NCBI RefSeq assembly: GCF_031585635.1
Contig: NZ_CP134198.1
Coordinates: forward strand, 62,001-126,000
Source of the DNA: Paraburkholderia sp. FT54
GTDB taxonomy: Bacteria > Pseudomonadota > Gammaproteobacteria > Burkholderiales > Burkholderiaceae
Direction of reading: 5' to 3'
Length of the DNA stretch: 64,000 bases
The translations under genes were made by a program, and so were the position numbers. Under the pieces are notes generated by a model. It was not told the origin of the DNA, did no database searches, and saw only the letters and a program-made list of their open reading frames with translations. Position 1 is the stretch's first letter, and every line of letters begins with the position of its first letter. Shown here piece after piece: positions 1 to 9,021 of the stretch.

Positions 1-153
1 GGCGTCCGGACCGCCGCCGTCTAACAGCGCTTTGTAATTACGCAGAGTGGGCAAGCTAAGGCCAGTCCGCCTGGATATCTCCATGGGGCGTTCACTTCTC
101 AGAAGCATTTCAGCCGCCAGCATTCTACGGCGCTCGAGTGGAATCTCGTCCAT
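1..153 (-). CDS. N-terminal part of an IS630-type helix-turn-helix protein, cut by the window edge
   Basis: Reading leftward from an ATG at 153-151, the frame gives a helix-turn-helix protein with the motif SRRTGLSLPTLRNYKALLD. It is clearly related to the start of the protein at 56176-57225 (SRKARLSLPTVSKYKNLIE), including the preceding IPLERRRMLAAEMLLRSE stretch. That family has the DNA-binding half of IS630-type transposases. The frame stays open upstream of this ATG for more than 100 bases, so the true start may lie further right or upstream sequence may be fused. The C-terminal part lies outside the window, so it cannot be told whether a DDE catalytic domain follows. Confidence 0.6.
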   Translation of the reverse strand, partial: MDEIPLERRRMLAAEMLLRSERPMEISRRTGLSLPTLRNYKALLDGGGPDA

Positions 154-1069
154 GCGCTCGTCCGGATGGTTTTCCAGGACTGTGTGTTTGGCCTGTCCAT
201 ATATCTTAAGGTGATTTCTTAGGGAATGGCCGGTTGCCGAACCCTGGCAGACGTCGGCGAAATTTTCCTGATCGGCTCTTGCGGGTCCGATCAGAGCCGA
301 TCGTCGACGGACCGGGTTCAGCCACCTGGGGCATTCGCCCGCCGCCTCAATCGTCCATCAATGTGCCGCGCACGTCGACTGATGAATTGCTGGCGGCTCG
401 ATCAGGAGATGCTGGTTCAGACCGGGAACGCTCGACACCACGCTCGTCAATCGCAATCCCAAACACAGTCGACGTGGGCAACGATGTGGACTCGATATAC
501 GGACTTCGGGCGTATCGGCGTTCGACCGGTAAATATGAAGTAACGAAGGACAACTACAACGACTCGAGCATTGTGGTGTATCGCTGGACGCCACCTGTAT
601 TGACCGGGACCGGCCTGAGCGCGACGAAGACGATGGTGGTGTCGCCATTCAGCGTGAATTGACGATCTGGGGGCGATGCTGGCATGTCAACGGCCGTACA
701 AGAGAGACGAGGAAAGCGTGCAACGATTGGGTCATCCTTCGAGCCGTCGAGAACTCCTTTTACAGTCGCGAGCGCGGAGACCCCGACTGGCAGCGCTGTG
801 GCGTCCGCGGGCTTCTGAAGAAACAGATCGGATAAAAACGTTGAAGAAGGTGGCAGGCTTGGTGACGAAGAAGATGGATAGGCACCAGCCAGAAAATGAG
901 ACGAGTCAGCCGGGCGTTCTGGCGTTCCCGCGAAAAATGTCAGATCGGGCGAATGACGCGCACCGATGAATTGGGCGTCCCGGTTTTGCCGGCGCCCGCC
1001 AGTCATGGTGTCACATGAACCCGGATACGTTTGTGGTCATTGTAGTTGCTCAGATTTGCGGGCCGGTGA
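154..1069. other. No credible gene
   Basis: Several overlapping open frames exist on both strands here, but none has a convincing ribosome binding site or a recognisable domain. They show the low-complexity arginine/serine/proline composition typical of out-of-frame high-GC DNA. Nothing else is supported. Confidence 0.5.
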
Positions 1070-1888
1070 TCATTGCGATATCCGGCTAAATGCAGGTGCC
1101 GCGCCGGTGCCCTGGCTCAGTAGTGTGGGGATTTCATCGAGGCGCAGCAGTGTAAGGTTGCCGCCGTACACAACACCCGTGTCGACATTGATCACATTGT
1201 GGCTCACGATCGGCCCAGATGAAGGCGTATGTCCTACGATGACAGCCGCCACCCCTTCGACCCAGCCGCTGGTGTCAAGCCGAGCAGACCTGAGCCGCCT
1301 GAACAGTCGCGCGGCGACGCGGCGCAACGACCCGAAGCCACCCGGTTCCGGCAGCTTCCATCGTGACCGATCCCAGATGACCTTGCGCCGTATTTTCCCG
1401 TCAATCCCTTCTTTCAGTAGCGCTTCAACCGTTCTGGGCCACGATTTCAGAGGCACGTTGGCATGCACGATCCCGACCAGGCCGAAGTCCGTCTCGATTT
1501 CGATTGCGTAGGGGAGGGCTGCCATGTACGCGACGATAGCATCAATGGACTGTTCGTCTCCTGTCATATCCAGCAGCCACCTGCCGCCATTGCGCCGAAC
1601 GAAGCCGTCGCTGGCGCCGTAAAGACGCCAGCGTACGATCGAGTCCTCATGATTGCCGCGCACCGACTGGATGCCGTACCGACGCACCACGTCGAGGACA
1701 GCGGGCGATTCGAACCCTCTGTCTACCAGGTCGCCGACCGCAAAGATCCGGTCCCGGGACGGGTCGAACTGGCCAGCTTCGAGTTCTTTTCGCAGCTGGG
1801 TGAAACATCCGTGCAGATCGCCTACAACAAAGTCACGACCTGACGTATTTTTTTTAAAGCGCCGAGCCGGTGAGAAGGTCTGCTGCAT
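1070..1888 (-). CDS. Calcineurin-type metallophosphoesterase (PrpA/ApaH-like)
   Basis: A 272-residue metal-dependent phosphoesterase. The dinuclear-metal signature motifs are all visible in order: GDLHG at residues 23-27, GDLVDRG at 52-58, GNHE at 78-81, a histidine in VHANVP near 142 and GHT at 219-221. This is the layout of bacterial PPP-like phosphatases (PrpA/PphA) and symmetrical diadenosine tetraphosphatases. Which substrate it uses, phosphoprotein or dinucleotide, cannot be told from sequence. The frame is open for another 103 codons upstream, but that extension has no family homology, so the ATG at 1888 just before the first motif is preferred; its ribosome binding site is weak. It is cytoplasmic (no signal peptide) and stands alone. 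Confidence 0.85.
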   Translation of the reverse strand: MQQTFSPARRFKKNTSGRDFVVGDLHGCFTQLRKELEAGQFDPSRDRIFAVGDLVDRGFESPAVLDVVRRYGIQSVRGNHEDSIVRWRLYGASDGFVRRNGGRWLLDMTGDEQSIDAIVAYMAALPYAIEIETDFGLVGIVHANVPLKSWPRTVEALLKEGIDGKIRRKVIWDRSRWKLPEPGGFGSLRRVAARLFRRLRSARLDTSGWVEGVAAVIVGHTPSSGPIVSHNVINVDTGVVYGGNLTLLRLDEIPTLLSQGTGAAPAFSRISQ

Positions 1889-2472
1889 TTTTTTGCCGCC
1901 ATGGGATGTCCACGTTGTACCCTCGTGGAAGGGACGAAGTGGATCGCAGTGTCCAACGCGAATTTTGAGCGCGACGGCCCGCAGTTTTGCGCGCTGTTCT
2001 TCGCCAGTGCAGAGCGGGTTACTCACGGGCGCACGGCGCACCACGTGCGCGCCTGCAAGAGCGTTGCTTCGCCGGCCGGCAGACGGTAGCGTCAATCCGA
2101 TGCTGATGTTGCGCGTTTGCCAGCGTGGCGCGTAAGGCCGCCATAGAAGTAGTGTCGAATGTCCATTGCCCGCAGGCGTATCCGTTTGTAACAACATGTG
2201 TGCCTGAGGAAACGGCGGTATTTGTCCGATCGATCAAGGGGCGTCGTTTCTGCCCGTAAAGGCGCGTCGCGCGAGGTCTGGTCGCCAGCCCGACCTGTAG
2301 GTCTCGGTTTCCATATTTACTGTCAGTTACAAGCGCAGTCCAACTGCCGCCCAGGGCGTGGCCTGCTTGACAGTTGAGCAACGAAGTAAATTGCATCTCG
2401 CGGCGTCTGCGCTGCGGCCGACGGGAAAACGGCAGTCAGCTGACCGCCGTTCTGTGATGTGGCGGGCCGGTC
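1889..2472. other. Intergenic stretch, no gene seen
   Basis: The space between the phosphoesterase start and the end of the DUF2382 gene. The open frames here have no domain or start-site support. Confidence 0.5.
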
Positions 2473-3348
2473 TCAAAGTGGCTTCCTGTTCACCGGATCG
2501 GCGCCGCCGGTGGCCGCGTTGCCCGCATCGCGCTCGACCTCCACTTGCGTGCCGCGAACGGTATCATTCACGGTCTCCGTCCGCTGGCTGGACTCCTTGC
2601 CGACGACCACTTCCTCGACCACCCGCGCAGTTTTTGCAACAACTGGCTCTTCGGCCGTCTCGCGGATCTCCACGGCGCCTTCCTGCCGGTCCGCTTCGGT
2701 GGCAGGGCGATCGACGCTCCGGCGCTCGATCGTCGCATGCTCTTCGCACAGATTGACGCTTTCGGAGACAGGCGTCTCGGTAACGCGCGAATAGACGCGT
2801 ACCCCTCCCGTCGACACCTCGCGCCTGCCGATGGTCAGGTCTTCCCGGACGACAGGAAACGTCCTGCGGTCTTCGGCAATTTCGTCTGCGGTGTATGCCG
2901 GGGCACTGCTGTCGTAGCCGCTATATCCAGCGGCTTTCCACTGGGTCACGCGCTCTTCGATATCCATCGCACCGGCGTCGTTCATCGCCGCCCGCACGGC
3001 GTCGATCTGCGATTCGTCGACCACATCCACGCTCAACAGCGCGTGCCCGCGGCGGACGGATTCGCGATAGTGGCCTGCCTCTTCGGGTGCGTCATCATTA
3101 CCGAACAGCCTTTTGAAAAAATGGGCAATGCCGCCTTCGTGTGGCGCCCCTTCTCGGGTGTCGGCTGCGACGGTGCGGGTGGGCGTGCCGCCGCTGCCTG
3201 AAACGTCGTCTGGCACTTCGCTTTCACGGCTTGCATCCTGCGCGTGAACGTGTATGTCGGTGCGGGCGATGCCTTCCTGCGCCAGACGGTCCGATGCGCG
3301 TTGCGCGTCGGACATGGAATCGAACAGCCCAACGAGAGTCTGAGTCAT
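2473..3348 (-). CDS. YsnF/AvaK-type DUF2382 stress protein with N-terminal general-stress domain
   Basis: A 291-residue protein. Its N-terminus (TLVGLFDSMSDAQRASDRL) resembles the glycine-zipper/general stress protein 17M domain that opens many proteobacterial stress proteins. The C-terminal half is a DUF2382 domain, with the alternating repeats of 'VREDLTIGRREV' and 'EEVVVGKESSQRTETVNDTVR' that define the family; residues near 205-215 (EEHATIERRSVDRP) are also typical. The start at 3348 has a good GGAG site seven bases upstream. It is the second-to-last reading step of a same-strand group with the next two genes (3439-3903, 3982-4701). The family is linked by annotation to stress tolerance; no biochemical activity is established, so the role is inferred. 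Confidence 0.8.
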   Translation of the reverse strand: MTQTLVGLFDSMSDAQRASDRLAQEGIARTDIHVHAQDASRESEVPDDVSGSGGTPTRTVAADTREGAPHEGGIAHFFKRLFGNDDAPEEAGHYRESVRRGHALLSVDVVDESQIDAVRAAMNDAGAMDIEERVTQWKAAGYSGYDSSAPAYTADEIAEDRRTFPVVREDLTIGRREVSTGGVRVYSRVTETPVSESVNLCEEHATIERRSVDRPATEADRQEGAVEIRETAEEPVVAKTARVVEEVVVGKESSQRTETVNDTVRGTQVEVERDAGNAATGGADPVNRKPL

Positions 3349-3438
3349 AACATTTCTCCAGAATACCAGGATGAAGGCGCTATGCGCCGAAGGGGCCTGA
3401 GATGGCTTTCTGTTTGCGCAACGGCCGTTCCCGCCGGC

Positions 3439-3903
3439 TCACGCCTGAGGGGGGTCCTCGCGCTGCCATTCCCCGTCAGGGCCTTTGCGACGCTCGATCA
3501 CTACCTCCTCGTTGTGCAGGCGGATGTTCTGTAATGACTGCTCGACGCTCCCGGTGGTCGTCACGCGAACCTCTTCCTTCAGCGTCAGCTGCATCGTGAC
3601 AACCGGCACGTACCCGTACACCGGGATGATGAGCGTGTCGCCTTCCTGCCGGGGTAGATCCCTGCGGTCAACGGCCCGACCCACAGGTATCCGTTCGACG
3701 GTCACTTTCTCGCTTCGCAGCGAAACCGACACGGGGCGCAGATCTTCGTGCACGACTGTGCGAACCCGCACCGCTCCGGTTTCGGTCGATTTCACGCCTA
3801 CCTCAATCTCCTCAGTGACCGCCGCCACCCGTAATTCACTTTCCGGTCGACCGTCAGGCGCAACGTGTGAAGCAGACGGCGTCGACACAGGATTCCGTTG
3901 CAT
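3439..3903 (-). CDS. Stand-alone DUF2382 (YsnF-type) protein
   Basis: A 154-residue protein made almost entirely of one DUF2382 domain: AVTEEIEVGVKSTETGAVRV near the start, SLRSEKVTVERIPVGR in the middle, and LKEEVRVTTTGSVEQSLQNI followed by LHNEEVVIERR at the end. It is a shorter paralogue of the neighbour at 2473-3348, without the N-terminal domain, which suggests local duplication. A GGAG site lies eight bases before the ATG at 3903. The genes are on the same strand, 90 bases apart. Cytoplasmic; function unknown, stress-related by family association only. Confidence 0.8.
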   Translation of the reverse strand: MQRNPVSTPSASHVAPDGRPESELRVAAVTEEIEVGVKSTETGAVRVRTVVHEDLRPVSVSLRSEKVTVERIPVGRAVDRRDLPRQEGDTLIIPVYGYVPVVTMQLTLKEEVRVTTTGSVEQSLQNIRLHNEEVVIERRKGPDGEWQREDPPQA

Positions 3904-3981
3904 GGTGATTCTCCAGTTGGAAAAGCCGGAGCATGGCCCCGGCTCATGGTTTCCCCAGCCCGAGGCCGCCTGAAGCTTCGG

Positions 3982-4701
3982 CTAGAGGGGGGGGGGGGCC
4001 GGTCGCACAACGCGGCTGCGAGCAGACACGGCATCCTTGCCCACACCGGCGGCACCCGCGTCTTCAAACGGCGGCTGGTGACGGAACCCTGCGCTTCCGG
4101 AGACGGCGGCGATAATCGCGCCGACCACCAGCGCGGCGAATGAGAACCAGCTCGCACGGGCGACAGCGCGCGCGGTGGTGTCTGCTGCCTGTCGCGCGTC
4201 CTGTTCCGCTTGCGGACTGGACGCCGCGGAAGCAGCCGACGCGACGGCTGCCTGGACCTGCTGTTTAGCGGAATTCATGAGATCGCCGGCGGCACCGTTC
4301 TGGTTAGCGGCCGTGGCGCTGACCTGCGCACCGGTCGATGCGACGCGGCCTGCCGTGCTCACCGCGCCCGCAAGCAGTGAGGACATGCCATAGACGACGA
4401 GCAAGGTCATGACTGCCCAGGAAAGCAGCCCGTGCAGCCAGCCCAGAACAGGGGCGCACCGGCCGGCGAAATACGAGCCGACAAAAACGGCAAGCACCGT
4501 CGTGATAATGACCCATGCGCCGGAGCCGAAACCGAAGCCGCGCAACGGGTTTGGTTGCGACAGTGGAGAAAGCAGCGAAGCTCCGATCGCGGTTCCAAGC
4601 ACGCTCATGATCAGATACACGATTGAGGACAGGATGACACCGGCGATAATGGAACCCCAGGAGAGGCGCGGCAGTCCGTCCTGAGTGGTGAGGAGTTTCA
4701 T
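3982..4701 (-). CDS. Integral membrane protein of the DUF2382 stress group
   Basis: A 239-residue membrane protein starting MKLLTTQDGLPRLSWGSIIAGV. The ATG at 4701 is chosen over an upstream start because AGGGA lies seven bases before it and the first hydrophobic segment follows directly. Hydrophobic segments are seen near residues 15-40, 60-80, 90-115 and a final one near 190-210. Between the last two is an alanine/glutamine-rich stretch (SAKQQVQAAVASAASAASS), probably a helical or coiled-coil loop. The C-terminus ends at a run of twelve G on the plus strand (coding PPPL), so the exact end depends on homopolymer length. It lies just upstream of the two DUF2382 genes on the same strand and probably belongs to the same stress-induced unit. 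Confidence 0.7.
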   Translation of the reverse strand: MKLLTTQDGLPRLSWGSIIAGVILSSIVYLIMSVLGTAIGASLLSPLSQPNPLRGFGFGSGAWVIITTVLAVFVGSYFAGRCAPVLGWLHGLLSWAVMTLLVVYGMSSLLAGAVSTAGRVASTGAQVSATAANQNGAAGDLMNSAKQQVQAAVASAASAASSPQAEQDARQAADTTARAVARASWFSFAALVVGAIIAAVSGSAGFRHQPPFEDAGAAGVGKDAVSARSRVVRPAPPPL

Positions 4702-4942
4702 GGCAATTTCCCTGGATTGGTTAGACGGCACCGCCCGCCACTGGCCCGACGGCGCGCACCTTACGTGCGCAAGCGGAATGCCCGGACGAAAACGAATCGT
4801 GGGTCCCCTGACTGCCAGCCGTCGAATGCGGTCAATCGTCATTGGACGGCAATGGCCTTGGCGCATTTCGGGCGGACTCGAAGTGCAGGGTGCCCGGGCG
4901 TCGGGAAAACCGCGACTGTTGCTTTTCGTGCTCCGGCGCCAG

Positions 4943-6373
4943 TCAATTGCAGGAGCGCGCGCGCCGGATCACGGTTTCAACCAGTTCACTCATTTCCGCG
5001 GAGCCGGGGAACCACTCGTCCCATTGCGCCGGATCGGCATGATCGCCCCCGCAGTACAGAGCAATAACAAACGGCCGCCCGGAACGTTCGCTCGAGGTGC
5101 TTAACGATTCGATCTCAGGGACCGCGTCGCGATCCCTCGGCATGTTCGCCATCACCACGACCCGCGGGGGGGTAGACTTCGCGGCGCCGGGCGCTTCTGC
5201 CGGATCGACCGTGCACATTACTGTCATGCCGCGCGACGTCAGCATGGACGCGAGCCGCGAGAGCGTCTTCGGCTCGCTGTCGACAATCAGCACGTCGACC
5301 TGGGTTTCTGCCCGGCCGAGCGAGCGGGACACGCTGGCGCGCTGGCGCGACGCATTCCTCTGTCGTCGCAACAGGCGTTTCGCCGGCGTCGCAATGCAGG
5401 CAAGAAGATGGGCGCTGACTATCTGCCTCCAGATACGGTCCAGTTTGAAATCAGTCATCCGGGCCTGCCGCTCGAGCATTCTTTTTCGATCCGGCAGGTG
5501 CAGCAGAGAACAGTGTCTGAACCACCGAAGGTCCCTGTGAGTATTTCCGGACCAGTGGCGACCGACCAGCTGATATGCCCCAACGTCGATGATCTGATGT
5601 CCGTTGTCGGCGAGAAGGTTAAGCGCGGCGGAAATAAATGCTTCGTCGCCGTTGTGATTGAGCCTTTGCATTGCGATGGTATAACGTTCAAAGCACTCGC
5701 GCGCATAAGGCATCAGCACCTGGATGAAGCCTGCTGAAACAAGAAGGCACTCGCCCCCAAACCACCGCGGGTCGTTCAGGCGCTTTCCCGCCACGACCTC
5801 GAGATCGCCAACGACGCGCGCCGCTCCATACGCGAAGAACTCCTGGTCGGAGATGTCGAAGGCCCCCACACCGCTGCGGTAGCAGCGCCGCAATACGTCC
5901 TGATCAAGCTGTCGCAACGCGACCATATCCGTGTCGAGAAGCAGGACCAGCGTCCCGGCGCCTACGGATTTGCCGATCTGTTCCAGAAGATCGAGCTTGA
6001 AGTGGGCCGCATAGAAGCGGGTCGTTTTCGGCAGTGTCAACGATGGCGCCAGGTCGCGCAATTCCGGGCGCACCGACGCATCGACGCTGGCGAGATAGCG
6101 CTCTATCTCGCGGCGTACATTCGTGACGATCGTGAGCGCGGGCATCCCGGCAGCGAGCAGGCTCCGGTTTAACGTTATCGCCTGTTCGACGTAGCAGAAG
6201 GGGTCAACACGGGTACAGTTAGGGCTTCCCTTGCCTTGCGTATCGATATACACGAGCGCACATGGCATTACGTTAATCCGCAGCAGGTCGTTCGCATTCG
6301 CAGAGCGAGCCGGGCTGCCGCCGATGCATGTGTCGAACGATGCTCGCCAGTCGTAGCGTTCTGCCTGAGCCAT
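4943..6373 (-). CDS. Glycosyltransferase-like domain fused to a degenerate receiver domain
   Basis: A 476-residue protein. Residues ~30-300 look like a nucleotide-diphospho-sugar transferase fold: a DTD metal-binding motif at ~147-149 in VLLLDTDMVAL, a GGEC turn near 206, HNGDEAF at ~240-246 and a terminal HCSLLHL element, which together suggest a GT8-like enzyme. After a basic linker, residues ~359-476 have the pattern of a response-regulator receiver (VDVLIVDSEPKTLSRLASML). The phospho-acceptor strand reads RVVVMANMP, with no aspartate at the expected place, and the usual lysine-proline near the end is replaced (WDEWFPGS). The receiver is therefore probably not phosphorylated. AGGGG eight bases before the ATG at 6373 decides the start; upstream ATGs exist. 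Sugar donor and acceptor are unknown. Confidence 0.6.
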   Translation of the reverse strand: MAQAERYDWRASFDTCIGGSPARSANANDLLRINVMPCALVYIDTQGKGSPNCTRVDPFCYVEQAITLNRSLLAAGMPALTIVTNVRREIERYLASVDASVRPELRDLAPSLTLPKTTRFYAAHFKLDLLEQIGKSVGAGTLVLLLDTDMVALRQLDQDVLRRCYRSGVGAFDISDQEFFAYGAARVVGDLEVVAGKRLNDPRWFGGECLLVSAGFIQVLMPYARECFERYTIAMQRLNHNGDEAFISAALNLLADNGHQIIDVGAYQLVGRHWSGNTHRDLRWFRHCSLLHLPDRKRMLERQARMTDFKLDRIWRQIVSAHLLACIATPAKRLLRRQRNASRQRASVSRSLGRAETQVDVLIVDSEPKTLSRLASMLTSRGMTVMCTVDPAEAPGAAKSTPPRVVVMANMPRDRDAVPEIESLSTSSERSGRPFVIALYCGGDHADPAQWDEWFPGSAEMSELVETVIRRARSCN

Positions 6374-6971
6374 GCAGTATCCCCTGGGGTCGCGCAAGTT
6401 GAGCATGCATTCCATCACTGAATTAGATCTTGTTACGCCGCTTCCATTCCGCGAACGCCAAAAGTTAGCATTTTGCGGACTAGTCAACCGCATCGCATTT
6501 CTGGACAGCTTTTGCATGCGTTTCGTCCGCCAGACGGGGGTTCCTTGACCTGCATGGACGCCCCGGATTTCCCGTCGATCACAAACGGCAGCGAGCGCAT
6601 CACACGCGGCTATGCGAGACCGGCGGCGCCCAACGAACCCAGTTGATGAGATGTGGTCGGGCGATGCGATGGGACGGCGGCATCTGAGAGTTGGAGCGGC
6701 TTGCTGCGCGCAACGCGTTGCAAAAGCAGACGGTCCCTGAAAGGGTCCGCCGGGCGAAAGCCGTCCATGGCCTCACAGGATTCAGGACGAAGTGCGACAC
6801 ATCGACGGACAGCCACGGAGACATTGACCGGTCAGCCGTTCGCGGCAGCGGAAGGCGCCGACGAATTCTCCCTGCACGCACGACTGGGAACGAACGCGGG
6901 AACGCTGACAACCAGCTGATTCAGCGGCCATGTAATTCCAGCGCTGATGCGCCAGGATGAATCTCTCCGCG
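6374..6971. other. No credible gene
   Basis: About 600 bases upstream of the glycosyltransferase-receiver gene. The open frames have no recognisable domain. The region probably includes that gene's promoter, but no clear -35/-10 pair was found. Confidence 0.4.
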
Positions 6972-7259
6972 TTATGAGAATGATGGTTTTGCCGTGTGAA
7001 GTGAAGCTGCGACAACCCATGCATGGACATTCAGCCGTCTCGTTATTTCGGCCAGATCCGCGGCCGAGATGGACTCGAACGTGACCGTCATTTCATCGAA
7101 ATCGTGCTTGTCGCTGCAGTGAACCCGGGTTCGTCTCGCTTGCGTCGCGTGCGCTCCCAGGGCCTGCCAGACCTGAATGATGCGCAACTGGCCGGCGGCG
7201 GTCCGGATCGTGATGCTGGCGCAAGCGCCATCGGCCGGGTCTTCGTGTCGATGTGTCAT
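6972..7259 (-). CDS. Small hypothetical protein with possible ACT-like fold
   Basis: A 95-residue frame starting MTHRHEDPADGACASITIRT. The C-terminal half (DEMTVTFESISAADLAEITRRLN) alternates strand and helix like an ACT or ferredoxin-like fold: a beta strand ending in an acidic residue, then an amphipathic helix, then a second strand (AWVVAASL). That pattern is seldom seen in shadow frames. No strong ribosome binding site is visible, so the start is uncertain. Function unknown. Confidence 0.4.
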   Translation of the reverse strand: MTHRHEDPADGACASITIRTAAGQLRIIQVWQALGAHATQARRTRVHCSDKHDFDEMTVTFESISAADLAEITRRLNVHAWVVAASLHTAKPSFS

Positions 7260-7581
7260 TGCAGTGACTTCAGCTCAGGATTGCGCATCAGTTATGGGCC
7301 GGCTGACACCTTCGTCGCGCGTGTCACCGCGTGGCGCACAGCACACGTGCGGGGTCGGGCAGTTACTGCTCCGTTGCCGGGAGCGCGCGGCGTCACGAAC
7401 GGGCCGTGGCCCAAGGGGCGCGGCCCAGGTCGGCGCCGCATCACCTGACCTCACTGCGATGACGATGGTTCATCCGGCGGAGCAGCCATTCGCCGATACG
7501 GCACAGTCGGCCATGACGAATCCGTCTGCGCCCGTCACCGACGCCCGGAATGCGCTTCGGCACTCCAGCTTTAACGATAAA

Positions 7582-7827
7582 TCACTTACCCTTCTGCTGC
7601 CCGGCGGCAATGCAATTCAGCGTTTGCAATAGGGCCGACGCCTGATCCGCGGTCGCCCGCGCGAGCATCGGCGTAGCCAGCAACGCATTGATCCGGTTTC
7701 GCCAGTACTGAGCGTGCACGACGGAGGTCTTCGGGTTTAAGTCATCCCCGTTCTGAACCAGCCGCTCCAGTTCAAGCACCATGGCCCGGATATGAAGAAG
7801 CTCATGCTGCTCCTGGTCATGGATCAT
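7582..7827 (-). CDS. Small helical hypothetical protein
   Basis: An 81-residue protein, MIHDQEQHELLHIRAMVLELERLVQ..., with amphipathic helices and a natural amino-acid balance unlike the arginine-rich shadow frames around it. Residues 1-25 and 40-75 (QYWRNRINALLATPMLAR, ADQASALLQTLNCI) would form two helices. It is probably cytoplasmic. No family is recognised; the neighbours do not help. Confidence 0.5.
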   Translation of the reverse strand: MIHDQEQHELLHIRAMVLELERLVQNGDDLNPKTSVVHAQYWRNRINALLATPMLARATADQASALLQTLNCIAAGQQKGK

Positions 7828-8389
7828 CGCCTTTGCTCTCCCGCCTCTTTTGTCGTATTTTTGCAGAGGCTTTTCACGCCATCAAGCGACTGGCGGATAT
7901 TCACTGGACTAAGACGTCCACGGGGCGGCCTCGAACATGTTGCCCCAACCGTTCCACAAGTTGACGTAGCTGATCTCGCCAGGCATCGGCTCCCTGCTGG
8001 TCAACGCCGCCAGAATGATTCCGCGGGTTATGGACCCCTGCCACCGGCGCTGGAATGATCGAAGGGTGGTTGCAATGGCCCACCGGATGGACAGGCCCGT
8101 TCATTGTTGCGCCGGCCCGGACCATCCGGTGATTGGGCGGCGTTGGCGGAAATGCCGCGGCGTCACGACGTTCACAGGCGCCGGGAAACACATTCACCCC
8201 ACCGGAAAACCCCTGAGTGCACGGATTACAAAACTGACCGACAATCGGATCCAACGCACGCAGCCGGCCGTTTTTCGCGCCGGCGCTGGTCCTCGCGGCG
8301 GTGTCGGGGAAACCTCATAAGTTGTTTTCGGGCGGCGTCAGCCGGACGATCGCAGCGGCGCATGTCACCGTGTTCTATCGCAGCTCACC
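7828..8389. other. No credible gene
   Basis: Between the small helical gene and the BLUF gene. Overlapping open frames occur on both strands but lack domain or start-site support. Confidence 0.4.
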
Positions 8390-8908
8390 ATGAGTCCTGT
8401 TGCAATGAGGCGGCCTGAGTGGATGAACCGATCCCGGGACGGTAAGGTTTTTGGCGCCGCCTATATCAGTAAAGCGTCCCGATCGGTCGGGTCGGCACAG
8501 ATAGCGTCACTCGTTTCGGAGGCGCGGCAGCGCAATGAGGCGGACGCACTGAGCGGTTTTCTCGTCAGGGCCGGCCAGAATTTCCTTCAGTATCTGGAAG
8601 GCCCGCAACCCGGAGTCATTGCCTGTCTGCGCCGGATAGAATCGGATTGCCGCCACTACGACATGAAGATTCTGGCACTCGGGTCAATGGAAACGCGCCA
8701 TTTTTCCAACTGGTCCATGGGTTACTTTGTCGGCGATGCGGGTGGCTGCGAGCGGTTCGAATCCGCCCTGACCGAATGGCGGGGAACGGATCGCTCACTG
8801 CTCGAAGAAGTGTGGCGGATTGCGGCCGCCGCTCAGACCGGGCCGTCTGTCGACCGCCCCGAACTGGTCATTGGCCCCTTCGAGGTCTTGCTCCGAAGAG
8901 CTGTCTGA
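8390..8908 (+). CDS. BLUF-domain blue-light sensor
   Basis: A 172-residue protein whose residues ~20-110 are a BLUF flavin photoreceptor. The photoactive tyrosine is in AAYISKAS, the flavin-contacting asparagine in RNEADALSGFL and the hydrogen-bond-switching glutamine in NFLQYLEGP; the tryptophan/methionine switch strand is NWSMGYF. BLUF domains bind FAD and report blue light through a rearranged hydrogen-bond network. No effector domain (EAL, cyclase) follows; only a short C-terminal helical cap is present, so it is a short BLUF protein that would act by protein contact. Starts at residues 1, 6 and 12 are all possible and none has a strong ribosome binding site; the longest frame is given. 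It has no evident operon partner. Confidence 0.85.
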   Translation: MSPVAMRRPEWMNRSRDGKVFGAAYISKASRSVGSAQIASLVSEARQRNEADALSGFLVRAGQNFLQYLEGPQPGVIACLRRIESDCRHYDMKILALGSMETRHFSNWSMGYFVGDAGGCERFESALTEWRGTDRSLLEEVWRIAAAAQTGPSVDRPELVIGPFEVLLRRAV

Positions 8909-8937
8909 AGTGACCGCGCAACGCGTCCTGCAGTTCG

Positions 8938-9021
8938 TCATTGAAGGTCGACCAGCAGTGCAGGTGCCAATCCCAGTACGCAGATCAAAAACGCGATACC
9001 GTACGGCACTTTGTGTGTCAT
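8938..9021 (-). CDS. Possible 27-residue single-pass membrane peptide
   Basis: A very short frame, MTHKVPYGIAFLICVLGLAP followed by ALLVDLQ and a stop. It has a charged N-terminus and one clean hydrophobic segment, the shape of KdpF/CydX-like small membrane proteins. An AAGG lies about nine bases upstream, and a small stem-loop (arms 9034-9041 and 9050-9057) sits just before it. No homologue can be named. It is convergent with the BLUF gene, separated by 29 bases. Confidence 0.3.
   Translation of the reverse strand: MTHKVPYGIAFLICVLGLAPALLVDLQ

Noticed and set aside
234..1006. Long overlapping frames on both strands
   Set aside because: Arginine/serine/proline-rich shadow composition, no domains, no ribosome binding sites.
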